This document shows, piece by piece, positions 43,558 to 52,693 of a DNA stretch of 64,000 nucleotides (its first letter is position 1; every line of letters begins with the position of its first letter). Source of the stretch: Competibacter_A sp002352125. GTDB lineage: Bacteria; Pseudomonadota; Gammaproteobacteria; Competibacterales; Competibacteraceae. Where the stretch lies: assembly GCA_035441325.1 (NCBI GenBank), contig DAOROA010000019.1, forward strand, positions 11,232 through 75,231, given 5' to 3'. The notes under the pieces were generated by a model, which had not been told where the DNA came from, searched no databases, and saw only the letters and a program-made list of their open reading frames with translations. The translations under genes were made by a program, and so were the position numbers.

Positions 43558-45837
43558 ATGAACCCCAATCCTTTGTTTCATTTGCCAAACTCAATACGGA
43601 TGGGACTCTTGATCGCCGTATTGGTCGGCCTGCTGATCACCGCCTTGGCTTGGATTCAGGTCGAGCGGGAACGTCGCGCCGATCTGGAAGAGATGGACCG
43701 GCGCGCCTACGTTATTGCCCATCAAATGGTCTACCCGGTCCGAGCGGCGCTCCAACTGCCGGACAAGGAAGCGGTGGTCGCGCTGGGGCCCGCCTTGGAC
43801 GGCTACCGGCGACTGACCGGCCTGGCCGTCTACCAATCGGATGGTCACTTGATCGCCGCCGGCAAAAACGTGATCGATTTCGCCGACATCCTGCAAAAAA
43901 TCGTGGCTCAATCGCTCAAGACCTCGAAAGACATCATCAATACCTCGCGCGCGGCCGACGCCCACATCCACGTTCTCGCTTCGCTGATTCGCGCGCCGGA
44001 AGGTCAGCCGGAGGGTGCGCTCGTCGTCGTTCACGATCTCGTGCAACTGGACGAGCGCGCCAATGGCCGCTTGGTACAGTTCGGTTTATGGATCGGTCTG
44101 ATCACCCTTTCGTTGCTGGTGCTAGTCGTAGCCAGCACTTGGGCTTTCTACGACCGCTCGCTCGACCGGTTGGCGGAGTGGATGCGGCAGGTGCGCACCG
44201 GCGACGCTGCCAAAGCGCCGCCGGTCGAACTGCCCATCGCGCGGCGATTGGCCAACGAAAGCGACCGGCTGGCCGCTTCGCTGCGAGGCGCCCGCTTGGC
44301 GCAGCAGACACAGGCGCGGGCGGTCATGCACGCCGCCAATACCTGGACCCGGGACCGGCTGCGCGCTCACGTCGTGGACTGTCTGCGCGGCGGCCAACTG
44401 CTGGCGGTCAGCAACCGCGAGCCCTACATGCACGCACTGCGCGACGGCAAACCCCGGCTGATCGTGCCCGCCGGCGGGCTGATCACCGCGCTCGATCCCG
44501 TGATGCAAGCCTGCGGCGGCGTCTGGATCGCGCACGGTTCCGGCCAAGCGGATTGGCGGATGGTCGACGCCAAAGGCCGGTTGGCGGTGCCACCGGACGA
44601 TCCCGCTTATACCCTTCGGCGAGTGTGGCTGAGCCGCGAGGAAGAGCAAGGCTATTACTACGGTTTCGCCAACGAGGGTTTGTGGCCGCTTTGCCATCTG
44701 GCGCACGAGCGGCCGCTATTTCGGGCGAGCGACTGGGAACACTACGTGCGCGCCAATCGCCGTTTCGCCGAAGCGACGCTCGAAGAAGCCGGTTCCGGTC
44801 CGGCTGTGGTGCTGGTGCAAGATTATCAAATGGCGCTGGTTCCCCGCTTTCTGAAAGAAGCCCGGCCCGATTTAGCGGTCGGCATCTTCTGGCATATTCC
44901 CTGGCCCAACCCGGAAGCGTTCCGCATCTGTCCCTGGGGCGCCGACCTGCTGCGCGGCATATTGGGAGCAGACCTGATCGGCTTCCATCTCCAGCAGCAT
45001 TGCAACAATTTCCTCGATACCGTGGACCGGATGATCGAGGCGCGGCTGGATTGGGACCACTTCACCGTGGAGTTGCATGGACATGCTTCGCGGGTGCGCC
45101 CGTTCCCGATCAGCGTCGAAAGCTGGGACGAGCGCCATGCGCTAACCGGCGACGCGCTCGCGCAAAAAATCGCCGAGTTCAAGGAGCGATACGAGCTGGC
45201 CGATGCGCGGATCGCGGTCGGCGTGGATCGCATCGACTACACCAAAGGACTGGCGGAGCGATTCCGCGCCGTAGCCCGGTTCTTCGAACGCTACCCTCAA
45301 TTCCGGGAACAATTCACCCTCGTGCAACTGGGCGCTCCCAGTCGCACCCATATTCCACGTTATCGCAATTATATCAACGAATTAGAGGCGTTGGCCGACG
45401 AAATCAACTGGCGCTTTCAAACCGAGCGATGGAAACCGATTCGCTTTTTGGTCGGCCACTACGACACCGCGACGATCCATGCCTTCCTGTGCATGGCCGA
45501 GATCGGTATCGTCAGTTCGTTGCACGACGGCATGAATTTGGTCGCCAAAGAATTTGTCGCGGCTAAAACGGACCAGAACGGTGTATTGGTTCTCTCCGAA
45601 TTCGCTGGCGCCGCTCGCGAATTGCCGGACGCTTTAATCGTCAACCCTTACGACACCGAGCAATTCGCCGAAGCGATCCACCGGGCGCTGGACATGGCGC
45701 CGGAAGAGCGGCGGGAACGGATGGCGCGAATGCGGCGACAGGTCGAGGAACACAACGTCTACCGCTGGGCGGCCAATTTCCTGGCCGAGCTGACCGCCGT
45801 ACCCCTACCGTCACCTCCGACCCAGGAGACCGTCTGA
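43558..45837 (+). CDS. otsA: Membrane-anchored sensor-like domain fused to trehalose-6-phosphate synthase
   Basis: 759 residues from the ATG at 43558 (GGAGA 8 bases upstream; another ATG at 43537 is too close to its site). Span 1 (about 14-34), a 135-residue extracytoplasmic region, span 2 (about 174-197), then a HAMP-like helical linker to about 250 form a receptor-style front end. Residues about 278-752 are a GT20 synthase: LLAVSNRE, FANEGLWPL, FWHIPWPNPE, VGVDRIDYTKGLAERF and HDGMNLVAKEFVA. The motif usually read HDYHL is QDYQM (421-425), keeping the Asp but losing both His. It makes trehalose-6-phosphate from UDP-glucose and glucose-6-phosphate; a related product such as glucosylglycerol phosphate cannot be excluded. 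otsB overlaps its stop by one base. Confidence 0.88.
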   Translation: MNPNPLFHLPNSIRMGLLIAVLVGLLITALAWIQVERERRADLEEMDRRAYVIAHQMVYPVRAALQLPDKEAVVALGPALDGYRRLTGLAVYQSDGHLIAAGKNVIDFADILQKIVAQSLKTSKDIINTSRAADAHIHVLASLIRAPEGQPEGALVVVHDLVQLDERANGRLVQFGLWIGLITLSLLVLVVASTWAFYDRSLDRLAEWMRQVRTGDAAKAPPVELPIARRLANESDRLAASLRGARLAQQTQARAVMHAANTWTRDRLRAHVVDCLRGGQLLAVSNREPYMHALRDGKPRLIVPAGGLITALDPVMQACGGVWIAHGSGQADWRMVDAKGRLAVPPDDPAYTLRRVWLSREEEQGYYYGFANEGLWPLCHLAHERPLFRASDWEHYVRANRRFAEATLEEAGSGPAVVLVQDYQMALVPRFLKEARPDLAVGIFWHIPWPNPEAFRICPWGADLLRGILGADLIGFHLQQHCNNFLDTVDRMIEARLDWDHFTVELHGHASRVRPFPISVESWDERHALTGDALAQKIAEFKERYELADARIAVGVDRIDYTKGLAERFRAVARFFERYPQFREQFTLVQLGAPSRTHIPRYRNYINELEALADEINWRFQTERWKPIRFLVGHYDTATIHAFLCMAEIGIVSSLHDGMNLVAKEFVAAKTDQNGVLVLSEFAGAARELPDALIVNPYDTEQFAEAIHRALDMAPEERRERMARMRRQVEEHNVYRWAANFLAELTAVPLPSPPTQETV

Positions 45838-46721
45838 TGCCGCTGGCCGCCGCAGCGATTCCGGAACGGCTCGCCACCGTTTATCGCCGGGGCCAACGGT
45901 TGGTGCTGGCGTTCGATTACGATGGCACGCTGACCCCGCTGGTGGCTCATCCCAGCCTGGCTCATCTCGATCCGATATCGCGCGCCGCGCTAGCCCGGCT
46001 GGCCGCGATGCCGCGCGTCGCCGTCGGCGTGGTCAGCGGGCGCGGATTAGACGATCTGATCGGGATGGTCGATTTGGCAGGATTGAGCTACGGCGGCTCC
46101 ACCGGGCTGGAACTAGAGCTGGCCGGCGAGCGTCTCCTTTCTATCGACGCGCTGGAAAACCGCGCTCTTCTGAATACCTTAAGCGCCGCCCTCGAACGGC
46201 GGATGGCCGCTTATCCGGGCGCTTGGGTGGAAAAAAAACCATTTGGCTTTACCGTTCACTACCGGAACGCGGCGACGGATTGCACGGAAGCGTTGCGAAC
46301 CGAAACGCTGGCCTTGCTCGAACCGCATGCCGCCGGCTTGCACGTTCTGGACGGGCCGCTGGCGCTGGAAGTCGTACCGGCCATCGAGCGGGACAAGGGG
46401 ACGGCGTTGCACGCTATCGTCGCCCACGGTGGCGCAGAACCGGCGACGGTGCTATATGCCGGCGATGCCGCCAACGATGCCCCGGCGCTGGCGGTCGCCG
46501 CAGAGCTGGGCGGCATCGCGCTGGGTATCGGCCCCGAACCGCCGCCGGAAGCCGTCTACCGGCTACCCGATCCTGCCGCTCTGGGCGAATTGCTGGTCGC
46601 GTTGGCCGAAACCTTGACTATCGCCCATACCAGATCCAACGTCCGTCCTCATTCAGAAAACCGTTCCGAGAATACGATTCCGATTTGCTCGAAAAACCCG
46701 AGAGGTGCTCATGATTCATAA
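45837..46721 (+). CDS. otsB: Trehalose-6-phosphate phosphatase (first copy)
   Basis: 294 residues, HAD superfamily. LAFDYDGTLTPL has the nucleophile and acid Asp (27 and 29), VGVVSGRGLDDL is motif II, and YAGDAANDAPAL supplies the Mg-binding Asp residues. It dephosphorylates the OtsA product to free trehalose. AGGAG lies 9 bases before its ATG, and the ATG shares a base with the otsA stop. The last 40 residues are a polar tail that the second copy lacks. Its end overlaps the start of treS by 11 bases. Confidence 0.95.
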   Translation: MPLAAAAIPERLATVYRRGQRLVLAFDYDGTLTPLVAHPSLAHLDPISRAALARLAAMPRVAVGVVSGRGLDDLIGMVDLAGLSYGGSTGLELELAGERLLSIDALENRALLNTLSAALERRMAAYPGAWVEKKPFGFTVHYRNAATDCTEALRTETLALLEPHAAGLHVLDGPLALEVVPAIERDKGTALHAIVAHGGAEPATVLYAGDAANDAPALAVAAELGGIALGIGPEPPPEAVYRLPDPAALGELLVALAETLTIAHTRSNVRPHSENRSENTIPICSKNPRGAHDS

Positions 46722-49700
46722 CCGCAAAGGCTGGATCGGTATGGAAGATCCCCTCTGGTACAAGGACTCCGTCATCTACCAACTGCACGTCAAGGCGTTC
46801 GGCGATAGCAGCCAGGACGGCATCGGCGACTTCCGGGGGTTGAGTCAGCGGCTGGATTATCTCCAGGATCTGGGGGTGGACACGCTGTGGTTGATGCCGT
46901 TTTATCCCTCGCCTTTGCGGGATGACGGTTACGACATTTCCGATTACCGGGATGTCCATCCCCACTACGGCACGCTGGCCGACTTTCGGGCCTTCGTCCG
47001 CGCCGCGCACGCTCGGGGCCTCAAAGTCATCACCGAACTGGTGATCAACCACACCTCCGATCAGCATCCCTGGTTTCAGGCCGCGCGGCGGGCGCCGCGC
47101 GGTTCGCCGGAACGCAACTTCTACGTCTGGAACGACGACGACCGGAAATTCCCGGAAACCCGGATCATTTTTACCGATACCGAAGCCTCCAACTGGGCCT
47201 GGGATCCGGTGGCGAAACAATATTATTGGCACCGTTTCTTCTCCCACCAGCCGGATTTGAACCACAACAATCCGGCGGTGGTGAGGGCAGTGATCAAGGT
47301 CATGCGGTTCTGGCTCGATTTGGGAGTAGACGGTCTACGCCTGGACGCCATCCCGTACCTGTGCGTGCGCGAGGGCACCTTCAACGAAAATCTGTCCGAG
47401 ACCCACGAGGTCATCAAACAGATGCGGACGGTGGTCGACCGGCATTATCGCGGCCGCATGTTCCTGGCCGAAGCCAACCAGTGGCCGGAGGACGTGCGCG
47501 ACTACTTCGGCGACGGTGACGAGTGCCACATGGCTTATCATTTCCCGTTGATGCCGCGCATGTTCATGTCCATCGCCCAGGAAGATCGCTATCCCATCGT
47601 CGAAATCCTCGAACAGACTCCCGATATTCCCGAGAACTGCCAATGGGCGGTTTTCCTGCGCAACCACGACGAACTGACCCTGGAAATGGTCACCGACCAG
47701 GAGCGGGACTACATGTACCGCACCTATGCCGCCGATCCGCGAATGCGGGTGAACGTCGGCATTCGCCGCCGGCTGGCGCCGTTGCTGGACAACGATCCGA
47801 GTAAGATCAAGCTGATGAACAGCCTGCTGCTGTCCATGCCCGGCACGCCCATCATCTATTACGGCGACGAGATCGGCATGGGCGACAATATCTATCTCGG
47901 CGACCGCAACGGCGTGCGGACCCCGATGCAATGGAGTCCCGACCGCAACGCCGGTTTCTCCCGCGCCGACCCGCAACGCTTGTACCTGCCGCCGATCATG
48001 GACCCGATCTACGGTTACGAGGCGGTCAGCGTGGAAGCGCAGCAGCGCGAACCGGCTTCGCTGCTGAACTGGATGAAGCGGATGATCGCGGTACGCCGGT
48101 CCTGCCGGGCGTTCGGACGCGGCCAGCTACAAATCCTCAGGCCCGGCAACCGCAAGATCTTGGCTTACGTCCGAAGCTACGCCGACGAAGTCGTGCTGTG
48201 CGTGGCCAACCTGTCGCGCTCGGCGCAACCGGTGGAGCTCGACCTCAGGTCGTACAAGGGCTTGGTTCCAGTCGAAATGCTCGGCCAAGCCTCGTTTCCG
48301 CCCATCGGCGAGCTGCCGTATCTGCTCACCCTGCCTCGCCACGCATTTTACTGGTTCCGGCTGACCCGGACCGCGCCGCCGGTCTGGCACGAAGGGGCGC
48401 TGCCCGGCCTGGAATTGCGGGTGCTGGTCCTGTTTCATGGCTGGAAGAGCTTCTTCGTCGACCAAGTCGAGCCAGGCCGGCGCGCGATGGCGGCGACCTT
48501 GCACGAACGGCTGGTCCGGCAAGTGTTGCCGGATTACCTTCCGACCCAGCGCTGGTTCGCTGGCAAAGGCGGCAAAATCGAGAAGGTGGAGATCGAAAAG
48601 TACGACATCTGGCCCGATCGAGACGAATGGTTGCTGGCGCGGATCCGGGTCTGGCTGGTCGGACGGTCAGAACCCCAGGACTACGGATTGCCTCTGGCGC
48701 TGGCGTGGGAGGAAGACGGGGACGAGAAGCTGCGGCCGCTGTGGCCCTACACATTGGCCAGGGTCCGGGTCCGCGCCAAGATGGGGCTGTTGTACGGTGC
48801 TTTCGCCGACGAGAAATTCTGCCAGACTTTGGTCGACATGATCGGGCGCGGCGCCCAAATACCGCTGGGACAGGGCCGGTTGCGTTTCTCCGCCACGCGA
48901 GCGTTCGCGGAACTGGCCGGCGACACCCCCGAATCGTTGCCGGTCAAGCGGCTAGCGCTGGACAGCAGCAACACCACCATCGCCATCGGCGACCGGCTGC
49001 TGATGAAAGCCTATCGCCGCATGCGGCCCGGCATCAATCCCGAACTGGAGATGGGCCGTTTCCTCACCGAAACCGCTTTTCCGAATATCGCACCGCTGGC
49101 CGGTGCGCTCGAATACGAAGACGAGGCGGGCGAAAGCATCACCTTGGTGCTGTTGCAAGGCTTCATGGCGAATCAAGGCGACGCTTGGAGCTACACGCAA
49201 GATTATCTGGAACGCTTTCTGACGGACTGCCTCGAACAGCCCGACGAAATCCGGAAAACCAGCGAAAACACCCATACGGTCTACCTGCTGTTCGCCGCTA
49301 CCTTGGGCCGGCGCACGGGCGAATTGCATTGCGCGCTGGCGCAAGCGAGCGGCGACCCCGCCTTCGATCCCGAGCCGATCACGGCGGCCGACATGGCCGA
49401 ATGGCTGGACCGGATTCGCGAAGAAGCGAAGATGACTTTCGAGCGGCTGGAACAAGTTTGGCGCCAGCTTCCGGAACCGGCCCGGTCGCTGGCCGAACAG
49501 GTGCTGATGGCCGATATCGGCGTACCGCAAGCGGGTCGCTACGCCTCGCTTGCCACCCAGGTGCTGGAGTCGCGCGGCACGGCGGAAGTCAGGGCCGTAC
49601 AAATCGAGGCATTGACTCCGCAGACCTACAAAACCCGCTATCACGGAGACTACCATCTCGGCCAAGTGCTGGTCGCCAAGGATGACGTGATCATCATCGA

Positions 49701-50106
49701 CTTCGAGGGCGAACCTTCCCGGTCGCTGGCGGAACGGCGCGCCAAACACTCGCCATTGCGAGATGTGGTCGGCATGCTACGCTCGTTCGACTACGCCGCT
49801 CACGCCGCCCTACGCCAAGCCACCGCCGATGGAACCCGCGACCGGGCCGCATTTTTGCCGTACGTCACCGACTGGGAACAGCAAACCCGCGCCGCATTTT
49901 TGGACGGTTACGTCGCGGCCGCCAGCAACAGTCTCGGATACCCCACCGATCCCGATCAGGTGAAGGTGCTCCTGGACTTGTTCGCTTTAGAGAAAGCCTG
50001 TTACGAGCTGCGCTACGAGCTGGACAACCGCCCCGATTGGGCCGAGCTTCCGCTCAGGGGGCTGCGCGAGCTGTTATCGCCACCGAGGATGAACGGGGGG
50101 TCTTGA
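46711..50106 (+). CDS. treS: Trehalose synthase-maltokinase fusion
   Basis: 1131 residues from the ATG at 46711 (AGAGG just upstream). Residues about 10-560 are the GH13 trehalose synthase: YQLHVKAFGDSSQDGIGD, nucleophile in GLRLDAIPYL, Glu in FLAEANQW and FLRNHDELTLEM. It isomerises trehalose and maltose. From about 610 (QRWFAGKGG) to the end is maltokinase (Mak/Pep2), with catalytic YHGDYHLGQVL and IIDFEGEPSRSL, which phosphorylates maltose to maltose-1-phosphate for GlgE. TreS-Mak fusions are a known arrangement. Together with glgE it completes the trehalose-to-glucan route. The C-terminal ELRYELDN segment also occurs as a remnant beside glgC. Confidence 0.95.
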   Translation: MIHNRKGWIGMEDPLWYKDSVIYQLHVKAFGDSSQDGIGDFRGLSQRLDYLQDLGVDTLWLMPFYPSPLRDDGYDISDYRDVHPHYGTLADFRAFVRAAHARGLKVITELVINHTSDQHPWFQAARRAPRGSPERNFYVWNDDDRKFPETRIIFTDTEASNWAWDPVAKQYYWHRFFSHQPDLNHNNPAVVRAVIKVMRFWLDLGVDGLRLDAIPYLCVREGTFNENLSETHEVIKQMRTVVDRHYRGRMFLAEANQWPEDVRDYFGDGDECHMAYHFPLMPRMFMSIAQEDRYPIVEILEQTPDIPENCQWAVFLRNHDELTLEMVTDQERDYMYRTYAADPRMRVNVGIRRRLAPLLDNDPSKIKLMNSLLLSMPGTPIIYYGDEIGMGDNIYLGDRNGVRTPMQWSPDRNAGFSRADPQRLYLPPIMDPIYGYEAVSVEAQQREPASLLNWMKRMIAVRRSCRAFGRGQLQILRPGNRKILAYVRSYADEVVLCVANLSRSAQPVELDLRSYKGLVPVEMLGQASFPPIGELPYLLTLPRHAFYWFRLTRTAPPVWHEGALPGLELRVLVLFHGWKSFFVDQVEPGRRAMAATLHERLVRQVLPDYLPTQRWFAGKGGKIEKVEIEKYDIWPDRDEWLLARIRVWLVGRSEPQDYGLPLALAWEEDGDEKLRPLWPYTLARVRVRAKMGLLYGAFADEKFCQTLVDMIGRGAQIPLGQGRLRFSATRAFAELAGDTPESLPVKRLALDSSNTTIAIGDRLLMKAYRRMRPGINPELEMGRFLTETAFPNIAPLAGALEYEDEAGESITLVLLQGFMANQGDAWSYTQDYLERFLTDCLEQPDEIRKTSENTHTVYLLFAATLGRRTGELHCALAQASGDPAFDPEPITAADMAEWLDRIREEAKMTFERLEQVWRQLPEPARSLAEQVLMADIGVPQAGRYASLATQVLESRGTAEVRAVQIEALTPQTYKTRYHGDYHLGQVLVAKDDVIIIDFEGEPSRSLAERRAKHSPLRDVVGMLRSFDYAAHAALRQATADGTRDRAAFLPYVTDWEQQTRAAFLDGYVAAASNSLGYPTDPDQVKVLLDLFALEKACYELRYELDNRPDWAELPLRGLRELLSPPRMNGGS

Positions 50107-50194
50107 AACGACCGGGCCATCGTGCGGCCGCAAGCGCACGCGCGATAGGTCCGATATTCGAGCTCGTCAAACCGCACCACCGGAGGATATAGCC

Positions 50195-51061
50195 ATGCAA
50201 CAACGCGAACTGGACAGCACCGGACTGCGCTTCAAAGCGATCGGCTTGGGCGCCATGCCGCTATCCATCGCCGGCCGGCCAAACGAGGCGCAAGCGTTCG
50301 CCGTCGTCGAAGCTTTCGTCGCCGGCGGCGGCGACTTCATCGATACCGCCAACGTCTACTGCCTGGACGACGACGACATCGGCCACAACGAGCGGCTCGT
50401 TCGACAGGCACTCAACCAGCTCGGCATCGGCGATCAGGTGTTCGTCGCCACCAAGGGCGGGCTGCGTCGCCCCGGTGGGGCCTGGGTCGTCGATGGCGAT
50501 CCCGGCTGGTTGCGGCTTTCCTGCGAACGCAGCTTGCAATCGCTGCGAACCGATTGCATCGGCCTCTACCAACTGCACGCCGTCGATCCGAAGGTGGAGT
50601 TCCAACGCTCGCTCGAAGCCCTGATCAAGCTGCAAGAAGAAGGCAAGATTCGCCATATCGGCCTGTCGAACGTCAGCCCGGCCCAGTTGGAGCAGGCGTT
50701 GAGCGCCACCTTGATCGCCTCGGTACAAAACTGCTGCAACGTGTTCGACAAGCGCGACTTTCACAATGGCCTGATCGATTTTTGCCAGGCGCGGCGGATC
50801 ACTTACATTCCCTACAGTCCGGTCGGCGGCCATCACGATCATGCTCGACTTTCGCGGGAACCGCTGTTGCTGCAATTGGCTGCCAAGTACGAAGCGACTC
50901 CGCACCGGATCGCGCTGGCCTGGCTGCTGCACAAGGGCCAGCACATCCTGCCGATACCGGGAGCCAGCAAAACCGCCAGCATCCGCGACAGCTTGCAAGC
51001 GGCCAACCTGGCGCTGAGCGCCGAGGATATCGCCGCAATCGACCGGTTGCCGGATCGATGA
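50195..51061 (+). CDS. Aldo/keto reductase
   Basis: 288 residues with the complete catalytic tetrad: Asp50 and Tyr55 in FIDTANVY, Lys87 in VATKGG and His128 in YQLHAVD. The C-terminal IPGASKT segment is the usual NADP-phosphate-binding loop. A GGAGG ribosome site precedes the ATG. Substrate cannot be predicted. Its stop overlaps the start of the second otsB by four bases (ATGA), so the two are coupled; a role in carbohydrate metabolism is possible from context only. Confidence 0.9.
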   Translation: MQQRELDSTGLRFKAIGLGAMPLSIAGRPNEAQAFAVVEAFVAGGGDFIDTANVYCLDDDDIGHNERLVRQALNQLGIGDQVFVATKGGLRRPGGAWVVDGDPGWLRLSCERSLQSLRTDCIGLYQLHAVDPKVEFQRSLEALIKLQEEGKIRHIGLSNVSPAQLEQALSATLIASVQNCCNVFDKRDFHNGLIDFCQARRITYIPYSPVGGHHDHARLSREPLLLQLAAKYEATPHRIALAWLLHKGQHILPIPGASKTASIRDSLQAANLALSAEDIAAIDRLPDR

Positions 51062-51870
51062 CCGGGACAGCAGCCGGTCGCGCGCCGTCGGAACAACTGG
51101 CCGCCGCCTATCTGCGAGGCGAGCGGCTGGTTTTAGTCTTCGATTACGACGGGACGCTGGCGCCGTTTGCGGCGCGGCCCGAATTAGCGCACCTCGATCC
51201 GGCGATGCGCGGCTCGCTGGCCCGGCTGGCGGCCACTCCGCGCGTAGCCGTGGGCGTGGTCAGCGGTCGCGCCTTGGACGATTTGATGGCGATGGTCGGC
51301 CTGCCCGGACTTTATTTCGGCGGCACTTGGGGTCTGGAACTGAATTTACGCGGTGAGCGGATCGTCACCGCGGACATATCGCAACCCAACCAATCGATTC
51401 TCGATCTGATCGCAGCACTAGAGGCCACGCTGCCATCTTATCCTGGCGCCTGGGTCGAAAAGAAACGATTGGGATTGACCATCCATTATCGGCAAGTGAG
51501 CGCGGACCGGGCCGAATCGCTACAAGCCGAACTCGTGGCTTTGCTCGAACCCCGCTTCGCCGCACTGCGGGTTTACCAAGCCCCGTTGGCCATCGAGGTA
51601 TTACCGAAACCGGGGCCGGACAAGAGCACGGCGCTTAAAGCCATCGCCACGCATGGAAATCCCGCCCGGCCAGCGTTCGTTCTCTACGCCGGCGATACCA
51701 CCAACGATGCCGATGCGCTGACGTTGGCGGCGGAATGGGGTGGCATCGCGCTCGGCGTCGGCCCGGAACCGCCGGCGGCAGCGGAATATCATCTGCCCGG
51801 TCCAGAAGCTCTCGCCGAGTTGTTGGCGGGGCTGGCCGATACCCTGACGGCCGTGCGCTCCATCGCCTGA
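51058..51870 (+). CDS. otsB: Trehalose-6-phosphate phosphatase (second copy)
   Basis: 270 residues with the same HAD motifs as the first copy: VFDYDGTLAPF (Asp29 and Asp31), VGVVSGRALDDL and YAGDTTNDADAL. The two proteins align over their whole length (for example PSYPGAWVEKK against AAYPGAWVEKK) except for the shorter end here. Probably a duplication within this cluster. It may serve as a second T6P phosphatase or act on another sugar phosphate. Coupled to the aldo/keto reductase gene by a four-base overlap. Confidence 0.93.
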   Translation: MTGTAAGRAPSEQLAAAYLRGERLVLVFDYDGTLAPFAARPELAHLDPAMRGSLARLAATPRVAVGVVSGRALDDLMAMVGLPGLYFGGTWGLELNLRGERIVTADISQPNQSILDLIAALEATLPSYPGAWVEKKRLGLTIHYRQVSADRAESLQAELVALLEPRFAALRVYQAPLAIEVLPKPGPDKSTALKAIATHGNPARPAFVLYAGDTTNDADALTLAAEWGGIALGVGPEPPAAAEYHLPGPEALAELLAGLADTLTAVRSIA

Positions 51871-51895
51871 GCCGACCCGCAACCGATCCGCGATC

Positions 51896-52666
51896 ATGGA
51901 ACACGCCCTGGATCCCACCACCATTCTGCTGTTAGGTATCGCCGCTCTGCTGGCGGGCTTCGTCGATGCCATCGCCGGCGGCGGCGGCATGCTGGTGATG
52001 CCAGCTTTACTCGGCACTGGAATGCCGCCGCATCTGGTAGTCGGTACCAACAAGCTGATCGGCACCTTTGGCACCTTCAGCGCCTCGCTGACTTTCGTTC
52101 GCAAGGGCTTGTTTAAACCGGCGCTGTGGTGGGCGATGAGTTTCGGCACCTTCGCCGGCGCGTTAGTCGGCGCCGTGCTGATTTATTTGATGAGCGCGGG
52201 CGTGCTGAAGAAGCTGCTCCCGCTCGCGATTCTGTTGGCGGCAGCCTATCTGGCATGGCCGCGCCGATCTACTTCGGCTACCCCTCATCCGGAACCGGCA
52301 GAAGCCCATCCGTTCCGGCGCAGCGTCAAGCTGCTGACCGGCTGCCTGATCGGCTTTTACGACGGATTCATCGGCCCCGGCACGGGCGCATTCTGGATGG
52401 CAGCAGCCATGAAGCTGTTCCGGCTCGATCTGGTCGCGGCGGCGGGCGTGGCGCGGTTCATGAACTTCGTCAGCAATGCGACCGCCCTGCTGACTTTCGC
52501 GGTTTTCGGCAACATCGATTACGTCGTCGGTCTGACTATGGGCGTCACGCTGATGCTGGGCGCCTTCGTTGGCGCGCACAGCGCCATCCGTTACGGCGCG
52601 CCGTTCATCCGGCCGGTGTTCCTCGCCGTGGTGGTGCTGATGGCTGCACGGTTACTGATAGGATAG
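51896..52666 (+). CDS. TSUP family (TauE/SafE-like) membrane exporter
   Basis: 256 residues with about 7-8 hydrophobic spans and the paired family repeats: LLAGFVDAIAGGGGMLVMPAL near the N-terminus (written as AGFVDAIAGGGGMLVMPAL) and GFYDGFIGPGTGAFWM in the middle. TSUP proteins move sulfite, sulfoacetate or other small anions; the substrate here is unknown. It starts 25 bases after otsB2, so it may be read with that operon, but no functional link is evident. Confidence 0.9.
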   Translation: MEHALDPTTILLLGIAALLAGFVDAIAGGGGMLVMPALLGTGMPPHLVVGTNKLIGTFGTFSASLTFVRKGLFKPALWWAMSFGTFAGALVGAVLIYLMSAGVLKKLLPLAILLAAAYLAWPRRSTSATPHPEPAEAHPFRRSVKLLTGCLIGFYDGFIGPGTGAFWMAAAMKLFRLDLVAAAGVARFMNFVSNATALLTFAVFGNIDYVVGLTMGVTLMLGAFVGAHSAIRYGAPFIRPVFLAVVVLMAARLLIG

Positions 52667-52693
52667 CTACGCATCCGTTCGACGCTGCACCCT

